Source: CAYGAW01 sp964347945
Lineage (GTDB): Bacteria; Chloroflexota; Anaerolineae; UBA7937; B3-Chlor
Assembly: GCA_964347945.1 (NCBI GenBank)
Contig: CAYGAW010000194.1
Span: forward strand, 1-64,000
Direction: 5' to 3'
Length of the DNA: 64,000 bases
The notes below the pieces were generated by a model. It had not been told where the DNA came from and did no database searches. It saw only the letters and a program-made list of their open reading frames with translations. How positions within the stretch are numbered: position 1 is the first letter of the stretch; each line of letters begins with the position of its first letter. Positions 27,260 through 36,869 of the stretch are shown in pieces. A program made the translations under genes and the position numbers.

Positions 27260-28633
27260 TCATTGCTTGAAGCCACTCAGGTCACGCACCAAGGCCTTGA
27301 AGTGATCCCCTCTCTCAGCAAAGTCCCGGTACAAGTCAAAGCTGGTGAAAGCGGGTGACAGTAGAACGAGGTCGCCCGCTTCACTTATCCGGCGGGCGGT
27401 CTGGACCGCCTGGGCCAGATCCGAGGAACGGAAGATGGGCAAATCTATCTCCCCCTTGTCTCGGAGGACATCAATGACTGCTTCTTCTAGCACAGGTGCT
27501 GCTTGGCCGAAGAGGATGAGGGACTTCGCCTTCTCTACGATGCGTTCGGCCAACTCCCCAAGAGGTAGGTGTTTCTCACGTCCGCCCGCCAAGAGAATAA
27601 TGGGCTCTGAGAAGGAGTCGAGCGCAGCGACCACCCGCTGTGGGGATGTGGCTATGGAATCGTCATAGTAGCGGACCCCGTCAACTTCTCCCACCAACTC
27701 CAGGCGATGCTCCACCCCTGCGAATGAAATGACGCCGGCACGCATCGCTTCGGTGTGTGCCCCAGCTGCCGCGGCGATGGCACAAGCGGCCAGGGCGTTC
27801 TCTACGTTGTGCGAACCGGGCAACCGCAATTCGGAGGTATGGCAGATGCTCATCTCGTCCCCGTGTAACCGGACGATGATTCGCTGTTGGTCCAAGCAAG
27901 CGCCCGCAGTAACCTGATTTTGTCGGCTGAAGAGTAGTACCTGTCCGCGACACTCCTTGAGGAGTTGGTGCGTCAACGGTTGATCAGCGTTGAGGACTGC
28001 GTAATCGTCCTCGTTCTGGAACCGGACAATGTTCGTTTTGGCGTTGACATAATCGTCTATCGACTCGTGTCTATCAAGATGGTCCGGTGAGAGGTTAAGG
28101 ATAGCGGCGATATGCGGGCTTTGGTCCAGAACTTCAAGCTGGAAGCTGGATAGCTCCATGACTACCTTGTCGAGGGGTTGGATGTCCTCCACAATTCCTA
28201 TCAAAGGGGAGCCGATGTTCCCGCCCACGAAGGTTCGGTATCCGGCTGCGCGCATGATCTCGCCTACCAGGCTGGTGGTTGTCGTCTTCCCGCTGCTGCC
28301 AGTGACGCCGATGATCGGTGCTGGGCAGAGGCTAAAGAAGAGCCTCGTCTCACTACTGAGGGCCACTCCTCGCCGCAGAGCCTCCAGAAGGATGGGGATG
28401 TCCCGTGGCACACCAGGGCTTACAAAGATGATGTCGGTATCCAGCAACTCGTCGGGATGGCTTCCCAACACATACTGGATCGGCAAGGCCTTGAGTTCTT
28501 CTATCCTGTCCCTCAGTGCTTCTTCGCTCTTCATGTCACTGATGGTGACTTTTGCCCCATGCTGAGTCAGGAACTTCGCCAAAGCGGTTCCTTCGCGTCC
28601 CAGTCCGATAATCGCTACTCTTTGGTTTGGCAT
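27260..28633 (-). CDS. murD: UDP-N-acetylmuramoylalanine--D-glutamate ligase
   Basis: 457 aa. Mur ligase features: AIIGLGREGTALAKFL, P-loop GVTGSSGKTTTTSLV, LNLSPDHLDRHESIDDYVNAKTNI and YDDSIATSPQRVVAAL with ILLAGGREK. MurD adds D-Glu to UDP-MurNAc-L-Ala. It lies between mraY (23 bases) and ftsW. Confidence 0.96.
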   Translation of the reverse strand: MPNQRVAIIGLGREGTALAKFLTQHGAKVTISDMKSEEALRDRIEELKALPIQYVLGSHPDELLDTDIIFVSPGVPRDIPILLEALRRGVALSSETRLFFSLCPAPIIGVTGSSGKTTTTSLVGEIMRAAGYRTFVGGNIGSPLIGIVEDIQPLDKVVMELSSFQLEVLDQSPHIAAILNLSPDHLDRHESIDDYVNAKTNIVRFQNEDDYAVLNADQPLTHQLLKECRGQVLLFSRQNQVTAGACLDQQRIIVRLHGDEMSICHTSELRLPGSHNVENALAACAIAAAAGAHTEAMRAGVISFAGVEHRLELVGEVDGVRYYDDSIATSPQRVVAALDSFSEPIILLAGGREKHLPLGELAERIVEKAKSLILFGQAAPVLEEAVIDVLRDKGEIDLPIFRSSDLAQAVQTARRISEAGDLVLLSPAFTSFDLYRDFAERGDHFKALVRDLSGFKQ

Positions 28634-28656
28634 AGGCCATGTTGCAACCGGAAGTG

Positions 28657-29631
28657 CTATAGTAGAGCCAGAGCTATGCCCAGCATGGCCGCCAACACGC
28701 TCACAAGCCAGAATCGCTGCACTACGTGTACCTCAGACCACCCCAGCAACTCGAAGTGATGGTGCAGGGGTGTCATCTTGAAGATTCGCTTCCCCCCGGT
28801 CAGTTTGAAGTACCACACCTGCAATATCATAGATAAGGTCTCTGCGACGAACACGATGCCCACTATGGGAAGCAGCAGCCATTGCCCGGTCATCATGGCC
28901 ACCACGCCCAGCACTCCTCCCAAGGCCAGAGACCCGGTGTCGCCCATGAACATCTGTGCGGGATAGGCGTTGTACCAGAGGAAGGCCATCGTCGCTCCCG
29001 TCATGGTGAAGCAGAAGGCAACCAGGTAGAGCTGGCCTTGCAGCAGGGCGATCACACCATAGGCCGCGAAGGCGATGGCTGATGTGCTCCCGGCTAGGCC
29101 ATCCAACCCGTCTGTCAGATTGACGGCATTGGCGGTGGCCACAATAACGAATATCGAGGCGGGTATATACCATAAGCCCAGCGAGAACTTGGTGGGTATG
29201 GACGGCAGCGCAAAGCTCTCCAGTCGGAAAACGAAGTAGAGTACGGCCGTCGCTCCCACGGCTATGGCAACCAGCCATGCCATCTTGTACCGTGCTTTCA
29301 ACCCTCTTTCTTCCGCCGCAGGATCTCGTGCTCTTCTGAGCCCCGCCCAATCATCGATCGCTCCAACGATGGCACATGCCACCACGGTGCCGAGTGGCAG
29401 CAACATCGATTCATGACCAATTAGATTGAAGAGAGCAGTCATGATGATAACCGGTACCACAATCGTGATTCCCCCCATGGTGGGCGTTCCGAGCTTCATT
29501 TGATGGGACGTCGGGCCGTCGATCCTAATCTGCTCGCCGATGCCATGTGCTCGCAGGAATTTGAGCAGGAAGTAGCCGAAGGGCAGGGCCACGAAGCATG
29601 TTGCGACTCCCAAAGTCAGGGCAAAGACCAT
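28657..29631 (-). CDS. mraY: phospho-N-acetylmuramoyl-pentapeptide transferase
   Basis: 324 aa, ten hydrophobic segments. Catalytic motifs are intact: GAIDDWAGLRR (Asp-Asp), NAVNLTDGLDGLAGS, MFMGDTGSLALGG and PLHHHFEL. It makes lipid I from UDP-MurNAc-pentapeptide and undecaprenyl phosphate at the membrane. Its ATG overlaps the murF stop by one base (TAATG). Confidence 0.96.
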   Translation of the reverse strand: MVFALTLGVATCFVALPFGYFLLKFLRAHGIGEQIRIDGPTSHQMKLGTPTMGGITIVVPVIIMTALFNLIGHESMLLPLGTVVACAIVGAIDDWAGLRRARDPAAEERGLKARYKMAWLVAIAVGATAVLYFVFRLESFALPSIPTKFSLGLWYIPASIFVIVATANAVNLTDGLDGLAGSTSAIAFAAYGVIALLQGQLYLVAFCFTMTGATMAFLWYNAYPAQMFMGDTGSLALGGVLGVVAMMTGQWLLLPIVGIVFVAETLSMILQVWYFKLTGGKRIFKMTPLHHHFELLGWSEVHVVQRFWLVSVLAAMLGIALALL

Positions 29632-31052
29632 TACTTCTCTCCAAGTTCGGCGACTATGTCTTCCATGTGCGTGCCTCGTGATCCTTTCACCAAGACCAAG
29701 TCACCTTCAGCCACAAGATCCTGTAGGACCTCGACTGTTTCCTCGTTGTCCTCTGCGAAGAAGACGTCATCCTCCTTCATCCCTATGGCAATGGCTTCTC
29801 GACCGATAATAGCGCCAAGGCCACCCACCGCGACGAGTTTGTCAGCCACCTCTGCCACTCGACGCCCAACCTTACGATGTCCTTCTTCCTCGTAGGAACC
29901 CAACTCCAGCATGTCTCCCAGTACAGCGATCTTGCGCCCCTCTAGCTCAGCCAGCAGATTCAAGGCTGCGAGGCTGGATGTCGGGCTAGCGTTGTAGCTA
30001 TCATCGATGATGGTCGAGCCTCTTATGCCGCGGGTGGCTATCAGGCGCAGCTGCACGGCCATGTCCCGTAGGCCGGCCACGATCTGACCCCACGGTTGTC
30101 CCTCTGTCACGCCCACGGCGGCGGCAGCCAGCGCCGTATGGACGCTGTGGCGCCCCAGCAGCGGGATCTTAACGTACAGTGTTTCACGACCGTAGTTCAT
30201 GCGAAAGCGGACGCCATCCAGCCCCCTGCTCTCGATGTGACTGGCTCGCAGATCGCAGTCAGGGTTCAGGCCGTAGTAGAGCACCTGGGCATCGGTCAAG
30301 GATGCCATGGCCTTCACCCTAGGGTCGTCGCCGTTCAGAATCGCGGTCCCATCCGGGGGCAAGGCCTGGACGAGTTCAGCCTTGGCCTGCGCGATGGCTT
30401 CCAAAGTCCCCATTCGCTCGAGATGGGAATAGCTCACATTGGTGACCACTCCGATCTGGGGAAGAGCAATCTCAGCAAGCTCAGCGATCTCGCCGAGGGC
30501 ATACATGCCTAGCTCCAAGACCACTTTGGTGTGATTCTCTTCCAGTTCGAGCAGTGTCAGGGGTAGGCCTATCTCGTTGTTCAGGTTTTCCTCGCTCTTG
30601 AGTGTGGGAAAGCTCCTGGCGAGCACCGAGTGTATGGCCTCCTTGGTGGTTGTCTTGCCAATACTACCTGTGACTCCCACTACTCGAACGTCGAACTGTC
30701 TGCGGTGATAAGCTGCCACGTCTTGGAGAGCCTTCAACGAATCCTCAACTAAGAGGCAAAGAGATGGCGCAAACGGAGACGGTGGCGACGGCAGAGGGCG
30801 TCGCGTCATGTCTACGATGGGTTGGACACCGTCGATCGTCCTCTCCACAATCGCCAACGACGCTCCCCGTTGAAAGGCGTCTTGGACATAGTTGTGCCCG
30901 TCATCCTTCTCGCCCCGCAGAGCTACGAACACGCTGCCCGTGGAGGCTTCCCGCGAGTCGATAACCACGTCTGGAAAGCGAACACCCGCCGCTTCTGGTT
31001 CGGCTATCTCCTGTCCAGTTATCGCTCGCCAGATTGCTCCCAATGTGAGCAT
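29631..31052 (-). CDS. murF: UDP-N-acetylmuramoyl-tripeptide--D-alanyl-D-alanine ligase
   Basis: 473 aa. Features: DSREASTGSVFVALRGEKDDGH, P-loop GVTGSIGKTTTKEAI, NLNNEIGLPLTLLEL, DDSYNASPTSSLAAL and GDMLELGSYEEEGH. MurF adds D-Ala-D-Ala to the UDP-MurNAc-tripeptide. It directly follows ftsI; the usual murE between ftsI and murF is missing here. Confidence 0.96.
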   Translation of the reverse strand: MLTLGAIWRAITGQEIAEPEAAGVRFPDVVIDSREASTGSVFVALRGEKDDGHNYVQDAFQRGASLAIVERTIDGVQPIVDMTRRPLPSPPSPFAPSLCLLVEDSLKALQDVAAYHRRQFDVRVVGVTGSIGKTTTKEAIHSVLARSFPTLKSEENLNNEIGLPLTLLELEENHTKVVLELGMYALGEIAELAEIALPQIGVVTNVSYSHLERMGTLEAIAQAKAELVQALPPDGTAILNGDDPRVKAMASLTDAQVLYYGLNPDCDLRASHIESRGLDGVRFRMNYGRETLYVKIPLLGRHSVHTALAAAAVGVTEGQPWGQIVAGLRDMAVQLRLIATRGIRGSTIIDDSYNASPTSSLAALNLLAELEGRKIAVLGDMLELGSYEEEGHRKVGRRVAEVADKLVAVGGLGAIIGREAIAIGMKEDDVFFAEDNEETVEVLQDLVAEGDLVLVKGSRGTHMEDIVAELGEK

Positions 31053-31074
31053 GTATTCTCCTCGTCTCGCCGCC

Positions 31075-32823
31075 CTAGGAGGTGCTCGCCATCCTCACGT
31101 CGTCAGGCGGGATGCCCAGATAGACGAACAGCCTCTCCGCAATTCGCCTGAACACGGGGACTGCCACCACGGTGCCCCACGGGGACTCCCGAGGTCTGTC
31201 CATCTTAACCAAGATGATGAACTGAGGATCGTCAGCTGGGGCATAAGCCACGAATGCGCCTATTGTGTCCACGGGATGATACCCTCCGGTCACAGGGATC
31301 TGCGACGTGCCAGTCTTGCCCGCTATGGCATAACCTGGTATGGTGAGATTCTCCTTGCCCACCAGCGTATCCACTAGCATCTCCGTTAGTTCCCGTGCCA
31401 CCCAGGGAGAAATGACTTGCTGACCTCCTTCCGGGTGGAACTCTCTGATGACCTGGCCATCTTGTTCGATGCGTTGCACGACATGCGGTCTGGGAAGTAC
31501 GCCGTCATTGGCCACGGCCGCAACGGCGGTGATCATCTGTATTGGTGTGACGGCTATCCCTTGACCGAAAGCGTTGGTACCCAGATCACCCTCTCGCCAG
31601 CTGCCGTCTCCGGGTACCCTCATGATACCCGGCGACTCGTAGGGCAGATCTATCCCTGTCGTTTGTCCAAAGCCGAAACGCTTCACATAGTCGTAGAATC
31701 TCTCGGGACCCAAGTTTGTGGTCAGAGTGGCTGCCCCCACATTCAGGGAGTATTTCAGCAACTCAGTCATGCTCACTACCCCGTAGGCGTCCCGGTCCCA
31801 GTTCATGATGAGATGGCCGCCCACGTATATCCGACCCTCATCGTAGTAGGTGGTGTATCGCCCAACGATGCCGGCATCAAGTGCTGCTGCCATGGTGACA
31901 ACCTTGAAGACTGAGCCCGGTTCATAGTTCTCGCTCACGGCGGGATTGATGAACAACTCCTTGTCAATCTGCCGGTCAAGGTCAGGGTTCGGATCGTAAC
32001 AGGGATAGCTGGCCATGGCCAGAATAGCTCCGGTGCGAGGATCCATAACGATGACGGTTCCTCTCTCCGCCCCGAATTCGCTGAGGCCTCGTCGCAGTTC
32101 CTCCTCCACCAGTCCCTGTATTGTGCGGTCCACTGTAAGCACGATTTGCCGGCCGTCTTGAGGCAAAATGACATTCTTGGAACCGATCCTGATGCTCAGG
32201 TTGGGAGAATCGCCTGTGCCTCCCCAAGAGCCTCTGAGCCCCCGTAGCTCTTCATTATAGAACTCTTCAACTCCGTAGAAGGCATCGTAGTCGACCTCAT
32301 GGTCGTACGTTACGAAGCCGAGAAGGTGGCAAGCCATCTCCTGTTCTGGGTATGCGCGCTTCCTGGCTGGGCTAATGCCAATAGCCCCGGTGCCCCATTG
32401 GTCCCTGATCGCCTCCACACCCTTGGCCACCTCGAGTGGCGCATTCCAAACTAAGGACACTGAAGGTTCGTTTGTCCGTGACAGCGATGTCACGAGTGCG
32501 TTTTCATCGATGCCGAGGATTGGAGCCAGGTCAGCAGCCAGCCCCTCGGGATCATGGATGTCTCTCGGTGTGGCGAAGATCTCGAATTCATACTCATCCA
32601 TAGCCAGTACGAAGCCGTGCCGATCCAAGATGGTTCCGCGCTGGGCAGGTATTGGCACGTCCACCAACTGCCACCGCTCTCCGACCTCCTTTAGGTCCTT
32701 GTGGCGCACTACTTGCCAGTAGAACAACCTTCCCGTCAAGATCAGGACGCCCACGACGGTGCCCAGCCACAGGACGATGAGTCGTCTTCTCGATCCGTGC
32801 TCTGGCCCGTCAGATTCCATCAT
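31075..32823 (-). CDS. ftsI: division transpeptidase FtsI / class B penicillin-binding protein
   Basis: 582 aa from the ATG at 32823, giving a short cytoplasmic tail (GSRRR) before one membrane helix; a GTG at 32862 is an alternative. The pedestal begins with PAQRGTILDRHG. Transpeptidase motifs: SVFK (in YEPGSVFKVV), SLN (in KYSLNVGAATL) and KTGTS (in AIAGKTGTSQ). It cross-links septal peptidoglycan with FtsW. No C-terminal PASTA domains are seen. Confidence 0.93.
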   Translation of the reverse strand: MMESDGPEHGSRRRLIVLWLGTVVGVLILTGRLFYWQVVRHKDLKEVGERWQLVDVPIPAQRGTILDRHGFVLAMDEYEFEIFATPRDIHDPEGLAADLAPILGIDENALVTSLSRTNEPSVSLVWNAPLEVAKGVEAIRDQWGTGAIGISPARKRAYPEQEMACHLLGFVTYDHEVDYDAFYGVEEFYNEELRGLRGSWGGTGDSPNLSIRIGSKNVILPQDGRQIVLTVDRTIQGLVEEELRRGLSEFGAERGTVIVMDPRTGAILAMASYPCYDPNPDLDRQIDKELFINPAVSENYEPGSVFKVVTMAAALDAGIVGRYTTYYDEGRIYVGGHLIMNWDRDAYGVVSMTELLKYSLNVGAATLTTNLGPERFYDYVKRFGFGQTTGIDLPYESPGIMRVPGDGSWREGDLGTNAFGQGIAVTPIQMITAVAAVANDGVLPRPHVVQRIEQDGQVIREFHPEGGQQVISPWVARELTEMLVDTLVGKENLTIPGYAIAGKTGTSQIPVTGGYHPVDTIGAFVAYAPADDPQFIILVKMDRPRESPWGTVVAVPVFRRIAERLFVYLGIPPDDVRMASTS

Positions 32824-32920
32824 CAAGCTGACATGGCCTCCAATCCACGCCTCCAAGGGCACCGATAGACTCTCTGCTGCCAGACGTGCCAGTGCCCCTC
32901 ACCGACGTGAGGCCGCTGCT

Positions 32921-33403
32921 TCAATCCCGCACATCCATCCAAGTTTCAAACCGTAGCATCAGTTCCTCCCACCACACCACCTCGTGCGAACCCAGTTCGT
33001 TCTGGCTGGCGTCTCCTGTAGTGGCGGGCAGGGAGAACCCGTGATCCAAGTCCTCCACAGGAAGATTGTGCATCGTGAGGTATTGCACGGCGTCGGTCTC
33101 TACGAACCCCAGTTCTGCGGCCCTCGCTTTGACGTTGGGCAAGGCCTCCATCTCACATATGCGCTTGCGCAGCAGAGCGTTCTCCTGTCGCCACCGCTCT
33201 CTCTCGCTGGTGAGATGCACGATCTCCATGCCCGCTGCCGCTGTGTGACTCGCCTGGTTCAGATAGAAAGAGCCTACCAGACTTCCCAGCACAAGGAGTA
33301 GAACGAAAAGACCCATGGTCTTCCCAGTGAAGCGCCAAACAGGCCGTCCATCGACGTCACTTCTGATTCGAATCCTGGGAAGATACACGGGTTCCCTTTT
33401 CAT
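32921..33403 (-). CDS. FtsL-like bitopic division protein
   Basis: 160 aa: basic N-terminus, one membrane helix (about residues 31-50), then a coiled coil with LTSERERWRQENALLRKRI and a short region LGFVETDAVQYL as in FtsL/FtsB proteins. Position between rsmH and ftsI is that of ftsL. The C-terminal 45 residues (rich in Trp and acidic residues) extend beyond usual FtsL length and are unassigned. Sequence is too variable to be certain from motif alone; context carries the call. Confidence 0.75.
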   Translation of the reverse strand: MKREPVYLPRIRIRSDVDGRPVWRFTGKTMGLFVLLLVLGSLVGSFYLNQASHTAAAGMEIVHLTSERERWRQENALLRKRICEMEALPNVKARAAELGFVETDAVQYLTMHNLPVEDLDHGFSLPATTGDASQNELGSHEVVWWEELMLRFETWMDVRD

Positions 33404-33420
33404 GGCAGTGGACTCCTTGA

Positions 33421-34347
33421 CTAGAGACGAGCGGCCACTCTCAGCTTGGCACTCCTAGACCGAGGGTTGTCCTCGATCTCCTCCGAAGACGGGCGAAGAG
33501 GCTTCTTAGTCACAATCTGTAGAGTGCGACGGTGGTCGCAAGCGCAGATTGGCAGTTCGGGCGGGCAGATGCAATCTCTGGACTCTTGGGTCATGAACGC
33601 TTTCACCAGGCGATCTTCCAAGGAATGGAAGGTGACCACCGCCATCCGCCCCCCTGTGGTCAAAACGTCCAGTATCTGCGGCAAGACGTCGGACAGAGCT
33701 TCCAACTCTTTGTTCACAGCGATGCGCAGTGCCAGAAAGGTGCGCGTCGCCGGATGCAGTCTTCGCCGCCGCCCCGCCGCTCGAGCCACGAGGCTTGCCA
33801 ATTCCGTGGTTGTCCGAACAGGTCGGTTCCGCACAATGGTCCGAGCTATCCCCTTGGCCTTAGGTTCCTCTCCGTATCTGACCAGTATGTCAGCCAAATC
33901 CGACTCCTTGAGTTCGTTGACCAGATGACTTGCGGTGATGTTCTCGTCGCGGTTCATCCGCATGTCCAGCGGCCCTTCCTTCTGGAAGGAAAACCCCCGC
34001 TCCTCCTGCTCCAGTTGCACGGACGATACACCAAGGTCCAACAGTACGCCACGCGCAGGAGTGTAACCCCGCCGTGAAGCGGTCTCCTGCAATCGAGAGA
34101 AACTCGCATGGACTAGCTCGAAGCGCCCCTCGTACAACTTGAGTTGCTGCCGCGCCAGTTCAATCGCTGCGGCATCAATGTCAATGCCCAGCAGTCTGCC
34201 ATCCGGTGCGGATCTCTCCAGGATTCCCCTTGCATGTCCGCCAGTTCCGATGGTACAGTCTATGTATGTCGCGCCTGGCTTGATCTCAAGGCCATCCAGT
34301 ACCTCTTGCAGAAGGACAGGCTTATGGATCCGCCCACCCATCATCAT
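33421..34347 (-). CDS. rsmH: 16S rRNA m4C1402 methyltransferase
   Basis: 308 aa. Features: HKPVLLQEVLDGL, YIDCTIGTGGHARGILE (SAM site), GVLLDLGVSSVQLEQEERGFSF and LRIAVNKELEALSDVLP. It methylates N4 of C1402 in the 16S decoding centre. Three ATG codons in a row (34347, 34344, 34341) overlap the mraZ TGA, so translation is coupled. Confidence 0.95.
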   Translation of the reverse strand: MMMGGRIHKPVLLQEVLDGLEIKPGATYIDCTIGTGGHARGILERSAPDGRLLGIDIDAAAIELARQQLKLYEGRFELVHASFSRLQETASRRGYTPARGVLLDLGVSSVQLEQEERGFSFQKEGPLDMRMNRDENITASHLVNELKESDLADILVRYGEEPKAKGIARTIVRNRPVRTTTELASLVARAAGRRRRLHPATRTFLALRIAVNKELEALSDVLPQILDVLTTGGRMAVVTFHSLEDRLVKAFMTQESRDCICPPELPICACDHRRTLQIVTKKPLRPSSEEIEDNPRSRSAKLRVAARL

Positions 34348-34778
34348 AGTATTCCGAGCTCGGCAAGCCCTTCGGCGATGATCTCGATCTTCTCCTCCAT
34401 GTCTTCCTCGGCCTGACGCCATCGTTCGGGGTTCCATATTTCCATGTGCTTGTCGAGGCAAACGATGATCGTCTCGCCGTCAAGGTTTGCATATGAACGC
34501 AGGTTGTTCGGCAGAAGGACGCGGCCCTGTTTGTCCGGGGCGCACTCACTGGCCCCCCCAAAGAAGAAGCGATTGAAGATGCGTGCGTCTTTCCGGGCAA
34601 AGGGTAGACTGGTGATGTCGTTGGCGAGGGTCTCCCACGCGTCCACAGGGAAAACCAGGAGGCAGCGTTCCACTCCGCGCGTGATTACCACACCCTTTGC
34701 AAGCTCTGCCCTGTACTTGGCCGGGAGTGTTAGCCTTCCCTTACTATCAATGTTATGCACGTATTCGCCGAGGAACAT
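34344..34778 (-). CDS. mraZ: transcriptional regulator MraZ
   Basis: 144 aa from the ATG at 34778. Two SpoVT-AbrB-like repeats are present: YVHNIDSKGRLTLPAKYR and ECAPDKQGRVLLPNNLR, each with the DxxGR core. MraZ forms a ring and binds repeated GTGGG sites upstream of its own gene to control the dcw cluster. Exactly such repeats are seen here at 34835-34859, so autoregulation is likely. Confidence 0.96.
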   Translation of the reverse strand: MFLGEYVHNIDSKGRLTLPAKYRAELAKGVVITRGVERCLLVFPVDAWETLANDITSLPFARKDARIFNRFFFGGASECAPDKQGRVLLPNNLRSYANLDGETIIVCLDKHMEIWNPERWRQAEEDMEEKIEIIAEGLAELGIL

Positions 34779-34834
34779 TTGTGCTACTCCGCCCCACTTC
34801 GGCTTGGTTGCTGGGCGATTATCGGCCCGGTTGT

Positions 34835-34859
34835 CCCACTTTGGCCCACGTTTTCCCAC
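34835..34859 (-). promoter_or_regulatory. MraZ operator: three GTGGG repeats with 10-bp period
   Basis: On the minus strand GTGGG occurs at 34855-34859, 34845-34849 and 34835-34839, each separated by 5 bases. This is the reported MraZ-binding pattern. The repeats start about 1-2 bases downstream of the promoter -10, over the expected transcript start, so bound MraZ would block initiation. A further GTGGG at 34793-34797 is out of phase. Confidence 0.8.
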
Positions 34860-34860
34860 A

Positions 34861-34889
34861 ATTATACACCAAAACTCACCACTTGGCAA
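34861..34889 (-). promoter_or_regulatory. promoter of the dcw cluster (PmraZ)
   Basis: TTGCCA (34884-34889), exactly 17 bases, TATAAT (34861-34866) on the minus strand, a near-perfect sigma70-type promoter. It is placed against the MraZ operator and is the only strong promoter I see for the roughly 16-kb cluster. Confidence 0.8.
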
Positions 34890-35057
34890 TAGCCAAAGGC
34901 TGCCATCCCCACGGTTCGAGGGAAATTTAAGGTTTGGGAGGGCAGAGTTCGTGCCATTATCAGGCGGGGAGGCACCCCGCGCCGAGACCCTTGACGGCAG
35001 CGCACTGAATCCGGGGTGGGCTTCCTCCTTCTCGCACACCACATCCAGAGGCTGACA

Positions 35058-36869
35058 ATGGCATCGGAGTCACATGTTGAGCGGCTGCTCACGGAGGGGA
35101 TAGCGGCTGTCAAGGCCGGGCGGTCGCAGGACGCGCTTGAGCTGCTGTCCGAGGTGGTTGCCCTGGAGCCTGAGAACGAGAAGGCGTGGCTGTGGATGAG
35201 CGCTGTGCTGCCTGACCAAGGCAGGATCGAGTGCTTGAAGAGAGTGGTGGAGATCAACCCGCGCAACGAACTTGCCTGGAAGGGCCTGGAGCTGCTGCTG
35301 GCCGACGCCGCGCCAGCACACGAGCCAGTCCCGGCAGTATCAGTGCCGGAAGCATCCCCCGAGAGCCGTTCGCCTGGGTTGGAGGAGAGGACGGCGGTCG
35401 AAGCTGACGGTGGAGCTCGCGGCATTGGTAGGAGTTGCGCACTCTACACAGGCATCACCGCTCTAGCCGGGATCACTCTGTCCGTCTGTGTGGTGGCGCT
35501 CATGTTGGGCGGGACGATGCTGATCCCAGCCTCGCCGCAGGTCGGGCCCGCCGCCATGATGCCGCATCTACCGACCGAGACGACTACTACCGTTCCCGAG
35601 TCTGCGGTGCCTCCTACCGTCACACCCACTGCCACGAAGACGCCAGTGCCGACGAACACACTGGTCGTGCCGGATGCGCGCATACCGGGTTTCCCCATCA
35701 TCAATGAAGGGGCATATGATGAGATAGAGACAAGAGTAAGCGAACTCAGGGCCCTTCAGCCTCTGCGGGAGACCCAGAGGCAGACCTTCACCCGCTATCG
35801 TTTGGAAGAGTACCTGATGGATGTCTACCGGCGGGACGCATACCTCGAGGAGATGGAGATCGCTGAGAGAATGTACCGGGTGCTGGGGCTGATAGATGAG
35901 GGCTATGAGCTGGCCGAGAATCAAGTCGAAATACAGCGGGAGTATTTGGCTGGTCTGTACGACACGGAGACGGAGGACATATATCTGATCCTTGATCGGT
36001 ATACAAGTGACCTGTGGTTAGAAGTCACCTTTGCCCACGAATTCACACACGCCCTGCAAGACCAGCACTTCGATCTCGACTCACTTCAGGGACGGGCCCG
36101 GACGACCGATTCGCTCTTGGCGCTGCAGGCACTCATCGAGGGGGACGCGACCCTGGTGATGATAGAGTATGCGTTCCAACACCTGTTCCAGATGCAATTT
36201 GAACGTATCGATCTATTGAAGGCTATCCAGGAAGTGGAGCAGGGAGAGTACGAAGAGGCGCCCGGCGTCATCCGAGAGACGGCGTGGTTCCCGTATGATC
36301 AAGGGCTTGTGTTCGTTGCTGCTCTGGTCGAGCAGGGCGGCTGGGATCGGCTCAACGAGGCCTTTCGGCATCCACCTCAGAGCACCGAGCAAATCATGCA
36401 CCCCGACAAGTACTTGGCTGGTGAGGTCGGCCGGATCCCCGAGGTGGGTGATTTGCCTGGTGCAGTGGGAGCTGGATGGTTAGAGCTGAGACGAGATACC
36501 TTTGGCGAACTCTTCATCCGGGTTTATCTGGAGAGGGAGCTCAGCAGCGAGGAAGCGCTGATGGCAGCGGAGGGCTGGGCAGGGGATCGAGTCGTGTTCT
36601 TGACCAGTGAGGACCGTGGTAGATATCTCCTCATCGTGCGGACGAGTTGGGACACCACAGACGAGGCTCAGGAGTTCTTCTCTGCATACGCTACCTTCAT
36701 GCAGAGGTCCGGGGCCGGTCGCAGTCTTGTACAAGATACAGAGCGGAAACAGTGGCGCACTGAACTACAGGTGACCTACCTAGGCCGCCAGGGCCAGGAA
36801 GTGCTGCTTGCACTCGCCTCGGATGAGGAGGCTCTTGACCTGGCACTCACCGAATTCTCCACCTTCTAG
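35058..36869 (+). CDS. membrane-anchored HExxH metallopeptidase-like protein with N-terminal TPR-like region
   Basis: 603 aa from the ATG at 35058. Residues 1-90 look like two or three TPR-type helical hairpins (AVKAGRSQDALELLSEVVALEPENEKAW). One membrane helix lies at about 129-153, followed by a Thr/Pro-rich linker. The extracytoplasmic domain has HEFTH (327-331) in a context like HALQDQHF, with a downstream Glu (361, EGDATLVM), consistent with a zincin active site of gluzincin type. It is divergent from mraZ, 279 bases apart. Family not recognised; substrate unknown. Confidence 0.7.
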   Translation: MASESHVERLLTEGIAAVKAGRSQDALELLSEVVALEPENEKAWLWMSAVLPDQGRIECLKRVVEINPRNELAWKGLELLLADAAPAHEPVPAVSVPEASPESRSPGLEERTAVEADGGARGIGRSCALYTGITALAGITLSVCVVALMLGGTMLIPASPQVGPAAMMPHLPTETTTTVPESAVPPTVTPTATKTPVPTNTLVVPDARIPGFPIINEGAYDEIETRVSELRALQPLRETQRQTFTRYRLEEYLMDVYRRDAYLEEMEIAERMYRVLGLIDEGYELAENQVEIQREYLAGLYDTETEDIYLILDRYTSDLWLEVTFAHEFTHALQDQHFDLDSLQGRARTTDSLLALQALIEGDATLVMIEYAFQHLFQMQFERIDLLKAIQEVEQGEYEEAPGVIRETAWFPYDQGLVFVAALVEQGGWDRLNEAFRHPPQSTEQIMHPDKYLAGEVGRIPEVGDLPGAVGAGWLELRRDTFGELFIRVYLERELSSEEALMAAEGWAGDRVVFLTSEDRGRYLLIVRTSWDTTDEAQEFFSAYATFMQRSGAGRSLVQDTERKQWRTELQVTYLGRQGQEVLLALASDEEALDLALTEFSTF

